Source of the DNA: Rosenbergiella gaditana
GTDB taxonomy: Bacteria > Pseudomonadota > Gammaproteobacteria > Enterobacterales > Enterobacteriaceae
DNA: 64,000 bases
Assembly: GCF_018494065.1 (NCBI RefSeq)
Contig: NZ_JABBFR010000001.1
Span: 1 to 64,000, forward strand
Reading direction: 5' to 3'
Made by a program: the position numbers and the translations under genes. Below are positions 18,356-26,492 of this stretch, one piece after another (within the stretch, counting starts at the first letter, position 1; each line of letters opens with the position of its first letter). Under the pieces are notes generated by a model. That model had not been told where the DNA came from. It made no database searches and saw only the letters and a program-made list of their open reading frames with translations.

Positions 18356-20104
18356 ATGACAAAGACTTCACCTCCGGCTGCCTCATCGCCTTGTTGTGAC
18401 GATAGCGAAAATGATAAATGTCATTTAGAGACTTTGTATGCTTACAAAGCGATGCTTGATGCCAGTGTTGATTGCATTAAAATTTTGACCCCAGAGGGGC
18501 GAATCAAAAATATGAATCACTCTGCATGTACTGCCTTGGGAGCCGACCCCCAGTCTGGCTTTGGAATGGAGTGGTTGTCCTTACTTCCTGTCGAAGTGAG
18601 AAAATCGGCTAAAAAGGCGCTGCAAAAAGCCGCTATTGGCGAAAATACGCAATTCCTCGGGAAAAGTATCAGTGAATCGGGTGCAGTAATCTATTGGGAT
18701 AACCTACTCACGCCAGTACGTAACGAACAAGGCATAGTTGACAGCATTCTGTGTGTCTCAAGAAATGTTACTCAACAATGTGCAGCAGAAACGAAATTAC
18801 GACACTTAAGTGAGTTTGACGAGCTGACAAATATACCGAATCGTCGTCATTTCCAGTCATATTTAAAAAAAGCGCTGCGCATAGCCAAAGCAACTTATCA
18901 CTCTGTCACGCTATTACACGCCGATCTCGATCACTTTAAATTAGTGAACGATACCCGAGGAAGCCATTTCGGTGACCATATTTTAAAGGTCGTCGCCAAG
19001 CGCTTAGTGAAAATGCTGGCGGGTCAGGGCTATGTTTCTCGGCTAGCGAGCGATGAATTCGCCATCATTATTCCGCAGACGGTCAGTTCCGATGAAGTTA
19101 CCCAGATCGCTCAAAATCTGATCAATGCTGTGGCGCGGCCAATCAGTCATCATGGCCAATCTGTCCGTCTTTCAATGAGTATCGGCACGGCAACATGGCC
19201 TCACTCGGTCGAAAACAGTGATATGTTGACGAAAGCCGCTAACGTCGCATTAAGCGAAATCAAGCAGAATGGTGGGGGTGGGGTGCTGCAGTACCATAGT
19301 CAGCTGATGAAAAGCGTGACTCGCATCGCCGAACAATTAGAATTAGCGCAATACGCCATCGATCAGCATAAAATTGAACCTTACTATCAACCCAAGGTGA
19401 GATTACACGATGGTCAACTGGTCGGGCTGGAAGCCTTATTACGTTTTACCACTCCTACAGGGGAGTTAGCCTATCCAGGAGCTATTTGGGCGGCGTTCGA
19501 AAACCGTGCATTAGTTGAAAAAATTGGTGAGCAAATTCGTACCCGCGTCTTTAAGGATATTCAAGCGTGGACTGAGAAAGGCCTAGCGCTGGTGCCCGTG
19601 TCACTCAATGCCTCACCGGTCGAATTTATGTGGGATGATTATGCTGAAAAATGCCTCGCGCAGATTGCCCATCATGGTATTGATCCCCGTCTGATTGAAA
19701 TTGAAATCACTGAACATATGATTGTGGGTCACGGTGCGGAATTTGTGGTCCGAGCGATTAAAGGGCTTAGAAAACAAGGTATACGCATTGCGCTGGATGA
19801 TTTTGGAACCGGCTATTCAACCTTAAGTAATATTAAAGATTATTCTGTTGATGTGATTAAAGTCGATCGTAGCTTTGTAAGTAGCTTGCATCAAGGCCGT
19901 GAAGGCAAAGCGATTATCAAGGCGCTGCTGTTACTGGCGAATTGTCTTGGTATGGATGTCGTAGCCGAAGGGGTTGAAGAGCAGGAGCAGTGTGATACGC
20001 TGATAAAAGAAGGCTATCTCATTGGTCAGGGCTTTTTATTCAGTCCGGCAGTCAGCAACGCACAGATTGAAAAATTACTCGATTCAGACTTCGTCGCAGA
20101 GTAA
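18356..20104 (+). CDS. PAS-GGDEF-EAL protein, probable c-di-GMP phosphodiesterase
   Basis: A 582-residue signalling protein started at the ATG behind GGGGAAC. Order: a PAS sensor (about 30-145), a GGDEF domain (about 155-310), and an EAL domain (about 325-575). The GGDEF signature is degenerate (LASDEF instead of GGDEF at 231-235), so it should not make c-di-GMP; it may bind GTP as a regulator. The EAL domain keeps EALLR (359-363), SLNAS, EITE, DDFGTGYS, KVDRSF, VAEGVE and GQGF, so hydrolysis of c-di-GMP is likely. No membrane segments are seen, so it should be cytosolic. Such enzymes favour motility over sessile growth. It stands alone between yeeO and a convergent operon. Confidence 0.9.
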   Translation: MTKTSPPAASSPCCDDSENDKCHLETLYAYKAMLDASVDCIKILTPEGRIKNMNHSACTALGADPQSGFGMEWLSLLPVEVRKSAKKALQKAAIGENTQFLGKSISESGAVIYWDNLLTPVRNEQGIVDSILCVSRNVTQQCAAETKLRHLSEFDELTNIPNRRHFQSYLKKALRIAKATYHSVTLLHADLDHFKLVNDTRGSHFGDHILKVVAKRLVKMLAGQGYVSRLASDEFAIIIPQTVSSDEVTQIAQNLINAVARPISHHGQSVRLSMSIGTATWPHSVENSDMLTKAANVALSEIKQNGGGGVLQYHSQLMKSVTRIAEQLELAQYAIDQHKIEPYYQPKVRLHDGQLVGLEALLRFTTPTGELAYPGAIWAAFENRALVEKIGEQIRTRVFKDIQAWTEKGLALVPVSLNASPVEFMWDDYAEKCLAQIAHHGIDPRLIEIEITEHMIVGHGAEFVVRAIKGLRKQGIRIALDDFGTGYSTLSNIKDYSVDVIKVDRSFVSSLHQGREGKAIIKALLLLANCLGMDVVAEGVEEQEQCDTLIKEGYLIGQGFLFSPAVSNAQIEKLLDSDFVAE

Positions 20105-20109
20105 ATCGC

Positions 20110-20143
20110 AGACTGGCTAAGCCCTTCAGGCTTTAGCCAGTCT
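20110..20143. terminator. Bidirectional terminator
   Basis: Stem AGACTGGCTAA / TTAGCCAGTCT lies between the phosphodiesterase stop and the 3' end of the convergent glycosyltransferase gene. No long T run follows, so it may be only moderately efficient. Confidence 0.65.
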
Positions 20144-20152
20144 AGGCTTGCC

Positions 20153-20989
20153 TTAACTTTCTTCCGGCTGGTACACCTGCCACCAAAGGTTATCCAGTGG
20201 TGTATCGCGGTCTTGCTCGGCGGAGCTTGGGTGACGAGGCTTCTGCCAGGGTTTTTTAAGAATATAATGAATATTCTTCACTTCATCGAATTTCCACAAA
20301 TGCTTATGCTGAAACGGTAATGTTTTCAGTGCATTATAGCCATAAGAAAGCGGTGTCCAGCGATGCTCATAAACTTCATTCAGTAAGTCTTGTTCTGAGA
20401 ACGGATAACGGCTCAGATCGCTAATCCCCTCAACCTTCTCCACTAAATGGTTAGCCATCTCTTTATCCGGCGTTAACACCAGAAATCCACCATTCAAGTA
20501 AAGATCTAGCGCCTCGGGCGGTTGTTGGTCTCTTTCTTGCCAAGTGTAGTGGCAAGCTTCGGGTTGCCAACTGGCAGGGTAGCTGGCGATCTGATTAGGA
20601 TTACAGCGACAAGCATGGCAGGCAGCAATGTGGCCTTCGGCTAAAGATAAATCAAATAGCTCATCCATATTGCGCACGGCCAACATATCTGCATCAAGAA
20701 AAACGATACGACGATATTCTGTTAAGCCCCAGACACGTAATTTCGACCAGACTTCACCGAATTGAGCCGAGGCATAATGTTGGCTGAGTTCAGCTTTAGG
20801 ATAAAGCGGCGTAATTTCCACCCAGCGACAGCCTTCAGCGGCCAACTGCTCGCGTGCCGTCTCACTGATGGTCGGCGTGACCATTACCACTAAGGGCCAT
20901 TGGCTCTGTTGTTGTTTAAGTGATCGCTGAAGCGCAATCACCCCAACCAGATACGCGTCTTGAGTGAGAAGGGTAGCCCATGCGTTCAT
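20153..20989 (-). CDS. GT8-family glycosyltransferase
   Basis: A 278-residue glycogenin/galactinol-synthase-type enzyme: MNAWATLLTQDAYLVGVIAL at the N-terminus, the metal-binding DxD in FLDADM (98-102), LYLNGGFLVL near 165, and HYILKKPW at the C-terminus (the His that completes metal binding in GT8). No signal peptide. The acceptor is unknown. It overlaps the upstream lactone oxidase gene by four bases (ATGA), so the two are translationally coupled and probably act on related sugars. Confidence 0.88.
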   Translation of the reverse strand: MNAWATLLTQDAYLVGVIALQRSLKQQQSQWPLVVMVTPTISETAREQLAAEGCRWVEITPLYPKAELSQHYASAQFGEVWSKLRVWGLTEYRRIVFLDADMLAVRNMDELFDLSLAEGHIAACHACRCNPNQIASYPASWQPEACHYTWQERDQQPPEALDLYLNGGFLVLTPDKEMANHLVEKVEGISDLSRYPFSEQDLLNEVYEHRWTPLSYGYNALKTLPFQHKHLWKFDEVKNIHYILKKPWQKPRHPSSAEQDRDTPLDNLWWQVYQPEES

Positions 20990-22386
20990 GCCTGATCTCC
21001 TATCGTCGAAGGAAAGAGTTGCTGAATATAGTGATTACTAAAGCGCTGCTGCGGGTCGAGCTGCTGCTTCACTGCAAAAAAATCTTGCCATTTAGGATAC
21101 AGTGTCGGCCAATCATAATGCTGAGGATCGTAATATTTCCCCCAGTGAGGCCGCCCGCCATAGGTGGCCAGTATTTTCTCTACTTCTGTCAGGAAATGCA
21201 GGCCGTCTTGAGAGAGAGAACCGTCATCTGCGTAATAGACGACAAAACCAAAATAGCAGGTGTCTTGTTGATACGCAGGACTTAACCAAGCATCCGAAGC
21301 GCCTGTGCAACGCAGGATAATAGGGTAATGCATATGCGGTTGCTGCTCGGCATACCACTGTTTGATGTGACGAATAATGGCGGGGGTTTGCGCTAAGGGA
21401 ACACCAATCTCAACGTTAATTTGTGGCACAGCAATACCGCGACAAAGCAGTTGGTAAATGTCGCCGGTCACATCGGTGAAATCTTTGAAGCGGGCGACAG
21501 TACGAAATTGCTTTCCACCATGACCATGAACCTGCGTGTCCGCATGCATCAGGGCAAGGGTTTGGTCGATGGTTGCGTTAAGACTTTCATCTTGGTCAGT
21601 GGAGTGACGGACAACTTGCTGAGCATTGTCTTCGTAGTGTTTAAGCGCAGAGTCGTCAGCGGGGTCAATATTCCATACATGTAATAAGTTATCATCGACG
21701 AACCACCATGCTTTATTAAAAAGATGTTGATGATTCCACTCGATAATATCGGTCTCGAGGCTGTCTGCGCTCACCGCTGTTTTCTGGCAAGTAAAATAGC
21801 GTTCTGGGACAGTGGCAAGTGTCACTTCGGTGATGATCCCTAAGCACCCTAGGTTAACCATCACTGCAGAAAACTCGGCGTCGCCTCGTTGGAAAGTCCG
21901 TTTTTCCCCATTAGCGAGAATAAGGGTAAAGCTCAGTACTTCGTCGGTTATCGCACTTTGCTGTAAGCCCTGACCATGGGTACCCGTCGCCAGCGCCCCA
22001 CCGACAGTTTGTACCGCGATGACCCCGGGGGAGCAATTCAGCATCCTGCCGTTCTGCTGCAGGGTTTTGAAGAGTTCTTGTAAAGGCGTGCCTGCGGCAA
22101 CGCGTACACTGTGCTCATCCATCGCCAAGACGCCGCGAAGATGTTTTAAATCAAGCAGTACCCCGTCACTCTCGGGCGACACCATGCGTCCAGGTGAGAG
22201 CCGGCTACCAATAATACGAATTGGGCCTGAACTCTGTTGAAGGAGTGCCTGTAAAGCCGCCTCATCTTTTGGCGTATGCAACTGTTGTTTGGTTCCTAGT
22301 TGCGCATTCCGTGCCCAGTTGAAGATCTGCTCTGCAGAAGGTTCATCCGTTGAACGCTGGGGGTAAAGTATTGGGTTCTGTATCAC
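20986..22386 (-). CDS. FAD-linked aldonolactone oxidase (D-arabinono-1,4-lactone oxidase type)
   Basis: A 466-residue VAO-family flavoenzyme. The N-terminal PCMH FAD domain shows IRIIGSRLSPGRM, LLDLKHLRGVL and GALATGTHGQG (near 128-138); the C-terminal ALO domain shows the catalytic-type HWGKYY near 424 followed by the QLDPQQRFSNHY end. The related enzymes oxidise D-arabinono- or L-gulono-1,4-lactone to ascorbate-like products, with oxygen or another acceptor. The exact substrate here is not known. It is the first gene of a two-gene operon with a GT8 glycosyltransferase. Confidence 0.88.
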   Translation of the reverse strand: MIQNPILYPQRSTDEPSAEQIFNWARNAQLGTKQQLHTPKDEAALQALLQQSSGPIRIIGSRLSPGRMVSPESDGVLLDLKHLRGVLAMDEHSVRVAAGTPLQELFKTLQQNGRMLNCSPGVIAVQTVGGALATGTHGQGLQQSAITDEVLSFTLILANGEKRTFQRGDAEFSAVMVNLGCLGIITEVTLATVPERYFTCQKTAVSADSLETDIIEWNHQHLFNKAWWFVDDNLLHVWNIDPADDSALKHYEDNAQQVVRHSTDQDESLNATIDQTLALMHADTQVHGHGGKQFRTVARFKDFTDVTGDIYQLLCRGIAVPQINVEIGVPLAQTPAIIRHIKQWYAEQQPHMHYPIILRCTGASDAWLSPAYQQDTCYFGFVVYYADDGSLSQDGLHFLTEVEKILATYGGRPHWGKYYDPQHYDWPTLYPKWQDFFAVKQQLDPQQRFSNHYIQQLFPSTIGDQA

Positions 22387-22914
22387 TCTCGCTCCACTCG
22401 CTCATTAGCATAAAAAGGATTGTCGTTTAAGCGTAGTCGATTTTTATCAAAAATATGAAATAGATCACTGTTCTAAAGGATCTTAACAAATTTTTTCCGC
22501 AAAGGGGCAATGAATCCTCTCGACGTCCTCGCCAGTGAGTTGGGGGAGGGTCGTCACAGGCCATAGTTTGCCTGTGGCATCCTGCATAGCTGACCTATAC
22601 GACGACTAGCCGTGCCTGATTACGCAGAGGGTGTTGCGGTTCCAATCGAGCCATATTGTCCAATAACGGTTCAACAATGACCGAAATTTGTGCGAGCGAG
22701 GCCATTTGCGGTGTGCTTAGCCCCCGCGTCCGCAGTTGCACGACATCCGATACCTTCATATTCATAACGATAATCTGCTGATGCATACCGGGTTTTGAGT
22801 GTGGTAGGTGGTTGATGGCCTGAAGCACTCTTACCGTTGCGGATATCCACATCAAAGGAAGAGCAGGTAGGAAAATAAACAGGAATTGAAGCTACGGGAA
22901 ACCTCGAAATGGCT
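22387..22914. other. Intergenic region with no supported gene
   Basis: Holds the upstream region of the lactone oxidase operon and then low-information sequence up to the IS1 end. A leftward frame at 22595-22855 (contains RTRGLSTPQMASLAQISV) could be a remnant of something, but it has no SD, no recognised family and an overlapping competitor frame. Confidence 0.5.
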
Positions 22915-22968
22915 GGTAATGTATCCAATTAGTTGAATTGATGTATAATCATCGCTTTGAGGTTTTTC

Positions 22969-23241
22969 ATGGCCAGCGTTACTGTTCATTGTCCCCGTTG
23001 TCAGTCTGCTCAGGTTTACCGTCATGGGCAGAACCCTAAAGGCCGTGACCGGTTTCGCTGTCGTGAGTGCCACCGCGTTTTTCTGCTCACCTATACTTAT
23101 GAAGCCCGCAAGCCCGGCGTCAAAGAACAAATTACCGAAATGGCATTCAACGGTGCCGGTGTCCGGGATACCGCAAGGACGCTCAAAATCGGTATTAACA
23201 CCGTCATCCGCACCTTAAAAAACTCGCCCCGAAGCGAATAA
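22969..23241 (+). CDS. insA: IS1 InsA
   Basis: A 90-residue zinc-finger/HTH protein that binds the IS1 ends and represses transposition. Start at [11 protein letters not shown]. Visible: the Cys pairs CPRC and CREC (zinc finger), then the HTH part [20 protein letters not shown]. The A6C slip site lies close to its end, allowing -1 frameshifting into insB. Confidence 0.9.
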   Translation: MASVTVHCPRCQSAQVYRHGQNPKGRDRFRCRECHRVFLLTYTYEARKPGVKEQITEMAFNGAGVRDTARTLKIGINTVIRTLKNSPRSE

Positions 23242-23663
23242 CTTCCTCTCCGGTCGCTCATGCAGATGTGGCGCTTATTTGCGAACTCGATGAGCAATGG
23301 AGCTTTGTCGGCAGTAAAGCCCGGCAGCACTGGCTTTGGTACGCATACAATACCAAAACAGGCGGCATTCTGGCTTATACATTCGGACCACGGACGGATG
23401 ATACCTGTCGTGAACTACTGGCCCTGCTCACTCCGTTTAATATCGGCATGATAACAAGCGATGACTGGGGAAGTTATGCCAGAGAAGTACCAAAGGAGAA
23501 GCATCTGACAGGCAAACTATTCACTCAGCGTATTGAGCGTAACAATCTGACGCTAAGAACCCGCATCAAGCGTTTAGCCCGAAAAACAATCTGCTTCTCA
23601 CGCACAATAGAGCTACATGAAAAAGTCATCGGGGCCTTCATTGAAAAATATATGTTCTACTAA
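22969..23663 (+). CDS. IS1 transposase InsAB' (frameshift product)
   Basis: Frameshifting by -1 at A6C (23217-23223) joins InsA to the insB frame ([12 protein letters not shown] then [11 protein letters not shown]). The joined protein has about 231 residues, the normal IS1 transposase length. Catalytic residues are visible: Asp in CELDEQW, Asp in ITSDDWGSY and Glu in TQRIERNNL. The insB part alone is open from 23268. The element therefore looks competent. Confidence 0.85.
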
Positions 23664-23694
23664 TTGGAGTCATTACCCTTTTCTGATACTTTAC

Positions 23695-23838
23695 ACACAA
23701 CGTATTGAGCGTGAAAACCTGAATCTTCGCAACAGGTTGAAACGGCTGAACCGTAAAACCCTGGGATACTCAAAATCTGCAGAAATGCATGACAGGATCA
23801 TTGGTATATTTATCGAGCGTGAGCACTATGTATTGTAA
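23695..23838 (+). pseudogene. 3' fragment of a second IS1 transposase
   Basis: Forty-seven codons, [18 protein letters not shown] to IEREHYVL, are homologous but not identical to the end of the intact InsB just upstream ([18 protein letters not shown]). The fragment starts 17 bases after the right end of the complete IS1 and has no start codon or promoter. It is the leftover of another, diverged IS1 copy. Confidence 0.85.
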
Positions 23839-24031
23839 TGCCATTCACCATATTGAATGCACGACACCTATAGCCGGTGTTCATCGTTCCAGCCCTGGAA
23901 CGCATTAATTTGTGTCGAGAAAAGCGTATAGTTAAGACATAATCCAGCGGTGTGAAAGGTTGTTATCAGTCTTTATATAGACTATATTTAGTCTTATTGT
24001 GAAGCCCCTTTCCGGCGACTGAGAGGACATG

Positions 24032-24259
24032 ATGAAAGTAGAAACAATTAGCTATATAAAAAAAAACGCCGCTTCTCTTGATCTCGATGAGCCTATTATT
24101 GTGACGCAAAACGGCAAACCGGCGTATGTGATTGAGTCCTACGAGGCATCGATTGAACGTACTCAAGCTATCGCCCTGCTAAAGCTACTTACCTTATCTG
24201 AGAAAGATGTGGCTGATGGTCAGGTGCTCAGTAAAGCGCAATTGTTGGACGCGCTCTAA
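24032..24259 (+). CDS. Phd/YefM-family antitoxin
   Basis: A 75-residue antitoxin: N-terminal DNA-binding part MKVETISYIKKNAASLDLDEPIIVTQNGKPAYVI (the xxVTxNGxPxxVI signature of Phd/YefM) and an acidic helical C-terminus that would wrap the toxin. The ATG at 24032 (or 24029) follows GAGAGGAC. Repeats of AGTCT/AGACT at 23971-23995 just upstream could be its own operator. Its stop overlaps the start of a truncated toxin gene, so the pair is no longer complete. Confidence 0.88.
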   Translation: MKVETISYIKKNAASLDLDEPIIVTQNGKPAYVIESYEASIERTQAIALLKLLTLSEKDVADGQVLSKAQLLDAL

Positions 24260-24429
24260 TGACGGTTGTCATTCAATACGCCCAAACTGTGAAAGTGTGC
24301 CTCGAAGAGGTTAAAGGGTTTCTTGTTAAGACAAATCAAGATCCTAAAGCGGTGATTGTGGGCGTTATCGAAGGCTTTGAAGCCCAAATTTTACCAGCAA
24401 AAGGGTGTAGCTTCGAGTGTTTTTACTAG
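24259..24429 (+). pseudogene. Truncated RelE/ParE-type toxin
   Basis: The frame starts with ATG overlapping the antitoxin stop (TAATG) and reads MTVVIQYAQTVKVCLEEVKG, then DPKAVIVGVIEGFEAQI, typical of the first helices of ParE/RelE toxins. It stops after 56 residues, whereas the family has about 90-100; the C-terminal sheet with the active residues is missing. The break coincides with the 31-base repeat found downstream of both tRNA-Asn genes. The product is probably non-toxic. Confidence 0.65.
24389..24419. repeat. Direct repeat copy 2, downstream of second tRNA-Asn
   Basis: Matches 12792-12822 at 28 of 31 bases. It begins inside the truncated toxin frame and lies about 95 bases beyond the 3' end of the second tRNA-Asn. 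Confidence 0.75.
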
Positions 24430-24475
24430 ACGTGAGTAGACAAGCTTGGAGGGTTAAGCAATTGATAGAAAGCAA

Positions 24476-24505
24476 GAAACCAGACGTCAGTAGACATCTG
24501 GTTTC
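24476..24505 (-). terminator. Terminator of tRNA-Asn 2
   Basis: Leftward hairpin with a long stem (GAAACCAGA pairing with TCTGGTTTC, extended by GTC/GAC with one mismatch), starting 8 bases after the tRNA 3' end. Confidence 0.75.
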
Positions 24506-24512
24506 TTTAATA

Positions 24513-24588
24513 TGGCTCCTCTGACTGGACTCGAACCAGTGACATACGGATTAACAGTCCGCCGTTCTACCAACTGAACTACAGAGGA
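24513..24588 (-). tRNA. tRNA-Asn (anticodon GTT)
   Basis: A second 76-base tRNA-Asn with encoded CCA, identical to the copy at 12917-12992, in the same orientation. The flanks of both are also alike (GAATTGTC, GAAGACGGG, GCTTGTCAAAGCT upstream), which points to duplication of the whole transcription unit. E. coli likewise has several asn tRNA genes around amn and yeeO. Confidence 0.97.
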
Positions 24589-24759
24589 ATTGTCCTGAAG
24601 ACGGGGCAGATAATAGCGTCTCGTCTAAGGCTTGTCAAAGCTGTTTTTACCTTGGCGTGGTTAACTGCTGATAAAACAAGCAATAAGAAGAACTCGCGCC
24701 AAAAAGTCATGGTAGTGACGGAGTAAGGGCACCTTATCTCGGTAAGGTACCCAGTATGT

Positions 24760-25629
24760 TTAGGCTTGACGGGCACGGTAGCGTGATGCCCCGAGATAAT
24801 TAACCCCAACCGCGACCGCAATTAACGCACAACCCGCGAGCAAGCGTAATAAGGGAACGTCACTTCCCCAAAACAGCAGGTTGATCACCAAGCCGATGGG
24901 AACATGGAGTTCGTTAAAAATCGCTAAGGCCGTCACACTGACAAGCGTACTGCCTTTTGCTAACCACAGGCTGCCGAGTGCAGTCGCAATCAGTCCCAGA
25001 TAGATCAGCAAACCCCACTGTAACGGTGTTTGGGGTAATTGGTCTGTGTGGCCAAATAGCGTAAAGAGCAGTGCAGAAATCAGTACTGCCCCAAGGAAGA
25101 AGTGCCCCAATATTTTGGTCATCCCCAGCTGAGGATGGCGCGCTAACAGCAAACGGCGGCAAATGACTTGTCCTGCGGCGAAGGTGGCATTGGCTAACTG
25201 TAAAATCCAGAAACCGCGCCAAAAATCGCCAGTAAGGCCATGATAATGAATAACCATTCCCCCCGATACCGCGAACGCGGCAGCCAATAACGTCCATGGA
25301 TTGAAATGACGGTCTAGCGCGTTATTGATCAAGCCTATATAGAGCGGAGTTAGGGTGGTAAAAAGTAACATTTCGGGAACCGTTAATAAACGGAAGCTTT
25401 GGTAAGCCAATGCGTAAGTAATCCCGAATTGTAACGCGCCACAGAGCCAAAGGCCGGCGATTAATTTCGCCGGTAGACCCCGCCATGTCATCATGGGCAC
25501 AAAAACTATCGCCGCGATAAGCGTGCGAATAAACACAGAAAAAAAGCCATCGACATGACCGGCGAGAATATGCCCGGTAAGACTAAATGATGATCCCCAA
25601 AGTAGGGTCACTGCTAACATATACCACAC
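24760..25629 (-). CDS. EamA/DMT-family transporter
   Basis: A 289-residue inner-membrane protein with ten predicted membrane segments and the two-fold EamA repeat. Visible: WYMLAVTLLWGSSFSLTGHI at the N-terminus, then RTLIAAIVFVPMMTWRG, LLFTTLTPLYIGLIN, and in the second half YLGLIATALGSLWLAKGSTL. Proteins of this group export metabolites or amino acids; the substrate cannot be told. It is leftward, upstream of tRNA-Asn 2, with no close partner. Confidence 0.85.
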   Translation of the reverse strand: MWYMLAVTLLWGSSFSLTGHILAGHVDGFFSVFIRTLIAAIVFVPMMTWRGLPAKLIAGLWLCGALQFGITYALAYQSFRLLTVPEMLLFTTLTPLYIGLINNALDRHFNPWTLLAAAFAVSGGMVIHYHGLTGDFWRGFWILQLANATFAAGQVICRRLLLARHPQLGMTKILGHFFLGAVLISALLFTLFGHTDQLPQTPLQWGLLIYLGLIATALGSLWLAKGSTLVSVTALAIFNELHVPIGLVINLLFWGSDVPLLRLLAGCALIAVAVGVNYLGASRYRARQA

Positions 25630-25693
25630 AATAATTAACCTTTACGAAAATGATCACTGATTCATCGCGCTAACACGTAAGACGACAAGAGAC

Positions 25694-26350
25694 TTAAGGC
25701 GCCTCGGCATGCTCTTCTTGCACGGTGGCGTGCGAGGCTTTCAATAATTGAATATCTAACATCACATACACCATAGTGCTGATAAACAGTGAAATGACAC
25801 TGCCAATCACGCCACTGGTGGTGAAGGTGAAAAAGTTATACAGCACCACCCAGGTTACACATATAAATAGTGCTAAGGCGCTTTGAATGCCGGTATTGGA
25901 ATAATTTTGCGGGCCACAATTTAAGTTATCAATATAATGGCTGAGTTGTTGACCGGAGCGAGCTTCCAAGGCAGTAATCGTGGTATGCCAACTGAGATGA
26001 CGACGATAGGCCCGACGTGTTGAGAAGAAGAAAAGTACGGAGATAAAAAAGCCGGAAAAAGAAATGAGTACAGGTATCGACTCAATCGCATAGTGTAGAG
26101 CGAAATGGCTAAAGTTTATCGGCGTGGTCGGTAAGGTGAGTGATGCCCCGAGCATTAAATATAAAAACATAAACAGTACCAAATAAGCGCGTGTGCGCTT
26201 ATCTGCCAAGATTTCGTCATGTTGCTTCTGCTGGCGAGCAGTATTAAGCAAGCTATTCAGGCGCTGTAATGCGTCATCGTCCATTGAGGGTCGAGAGCCC
26301 ATAAGGGTATCAATATTAGTAGGAGAAACTGACTCGGTGGTGATCGTCAT
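25694..26350 (-). CDS. Unknown membrane protein
   Basis: A 218-residue protein I do not recognise. A hydrophilic, probably cytoplasmic N-terminus of about 50 residues (PSMDDDALQRLNSLLNTARQ) is followed by four hydrophobic segments near residues 53-75, 85-108, 155-176 and 180-203. Between the two pairs lies a charged loop (TRRAYRRHLSWHTTITALEA). It begins 64 bases upstream of the EamA gene on the same strand, so cotranscription is possible. No SD-quality signal decides the start. Confidence 0.6.
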   Translation of the reverse strand: MTITTESVSPTNIDTLMGSRPSMDDDALQRLNSLLNTARQQKQHDEILADKRTRAYLVLFMFLYLMLGASLTLPTTPINFSHFALHYAIESIPVLISFSGFFISVLFFFSTRRAYRRHLSWHTTITALEARSGQQLSHYIDNLNCGPQNYSNTGIQSALALFICVTWVVLYNFFTFTTSGVIGSVISLFISTMVYVMLDIQLLKASHATVQEEHAEAP

Positions 26351-26443
26351 AGTGTTGAATACCTGTCATAAGATGTGAACTAAACTCAGCCAGTGTAGCA
26401 GGTTAGCAAAGTAGCTAAGTAGCTAAGTGGGTGGTGAAACAGT

Positions 26444-26487
26444 CTTATAAAAAGATAGGGGTGGCCTCACCCCTATCTTTTTATAAG
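26444..26487. terminator. Terminator downstream of shiA (perfect 20-bp stem)
   Basis: CTTATAAAAAGATAGGGGTG and its exact reverse complement flank a 4-base loop (GCCT). Because the arms carry A and T runs, it works as an intrinsic terminator in both directions. It lies six bases after the shiA stop. Confidence 0.92.
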
Positions 26488-26492
26488 TGGGA

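Larger units (their letters stand above)
22915..23677 (+). mobile_element. IS1-family element
   Basis: A 763-base element bounded by GGTAATGTATCCAATT on the left and its imperfect inverse AATTGGAGTCATTACC on the right, the size of IS1. It contains insA, insB and the A6C frameshift site at 23217-23223. All reading frames look intact. No 8-9 bp target duplication is visible (left flank GAAATGGCT, right flank CTTTTCTGA), and a scrap of another IS1 follows at once, so it probably recombined with a neighbouring copy. Confidence 0.88.

Noticed and set aside
22595..22855. Leftward open frame of 86 codons upstream of IS1
   Set aside because: No SD, no recognised family, and an overlapping frame of similar length. 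It may be a remnant, but this cannot be shown.
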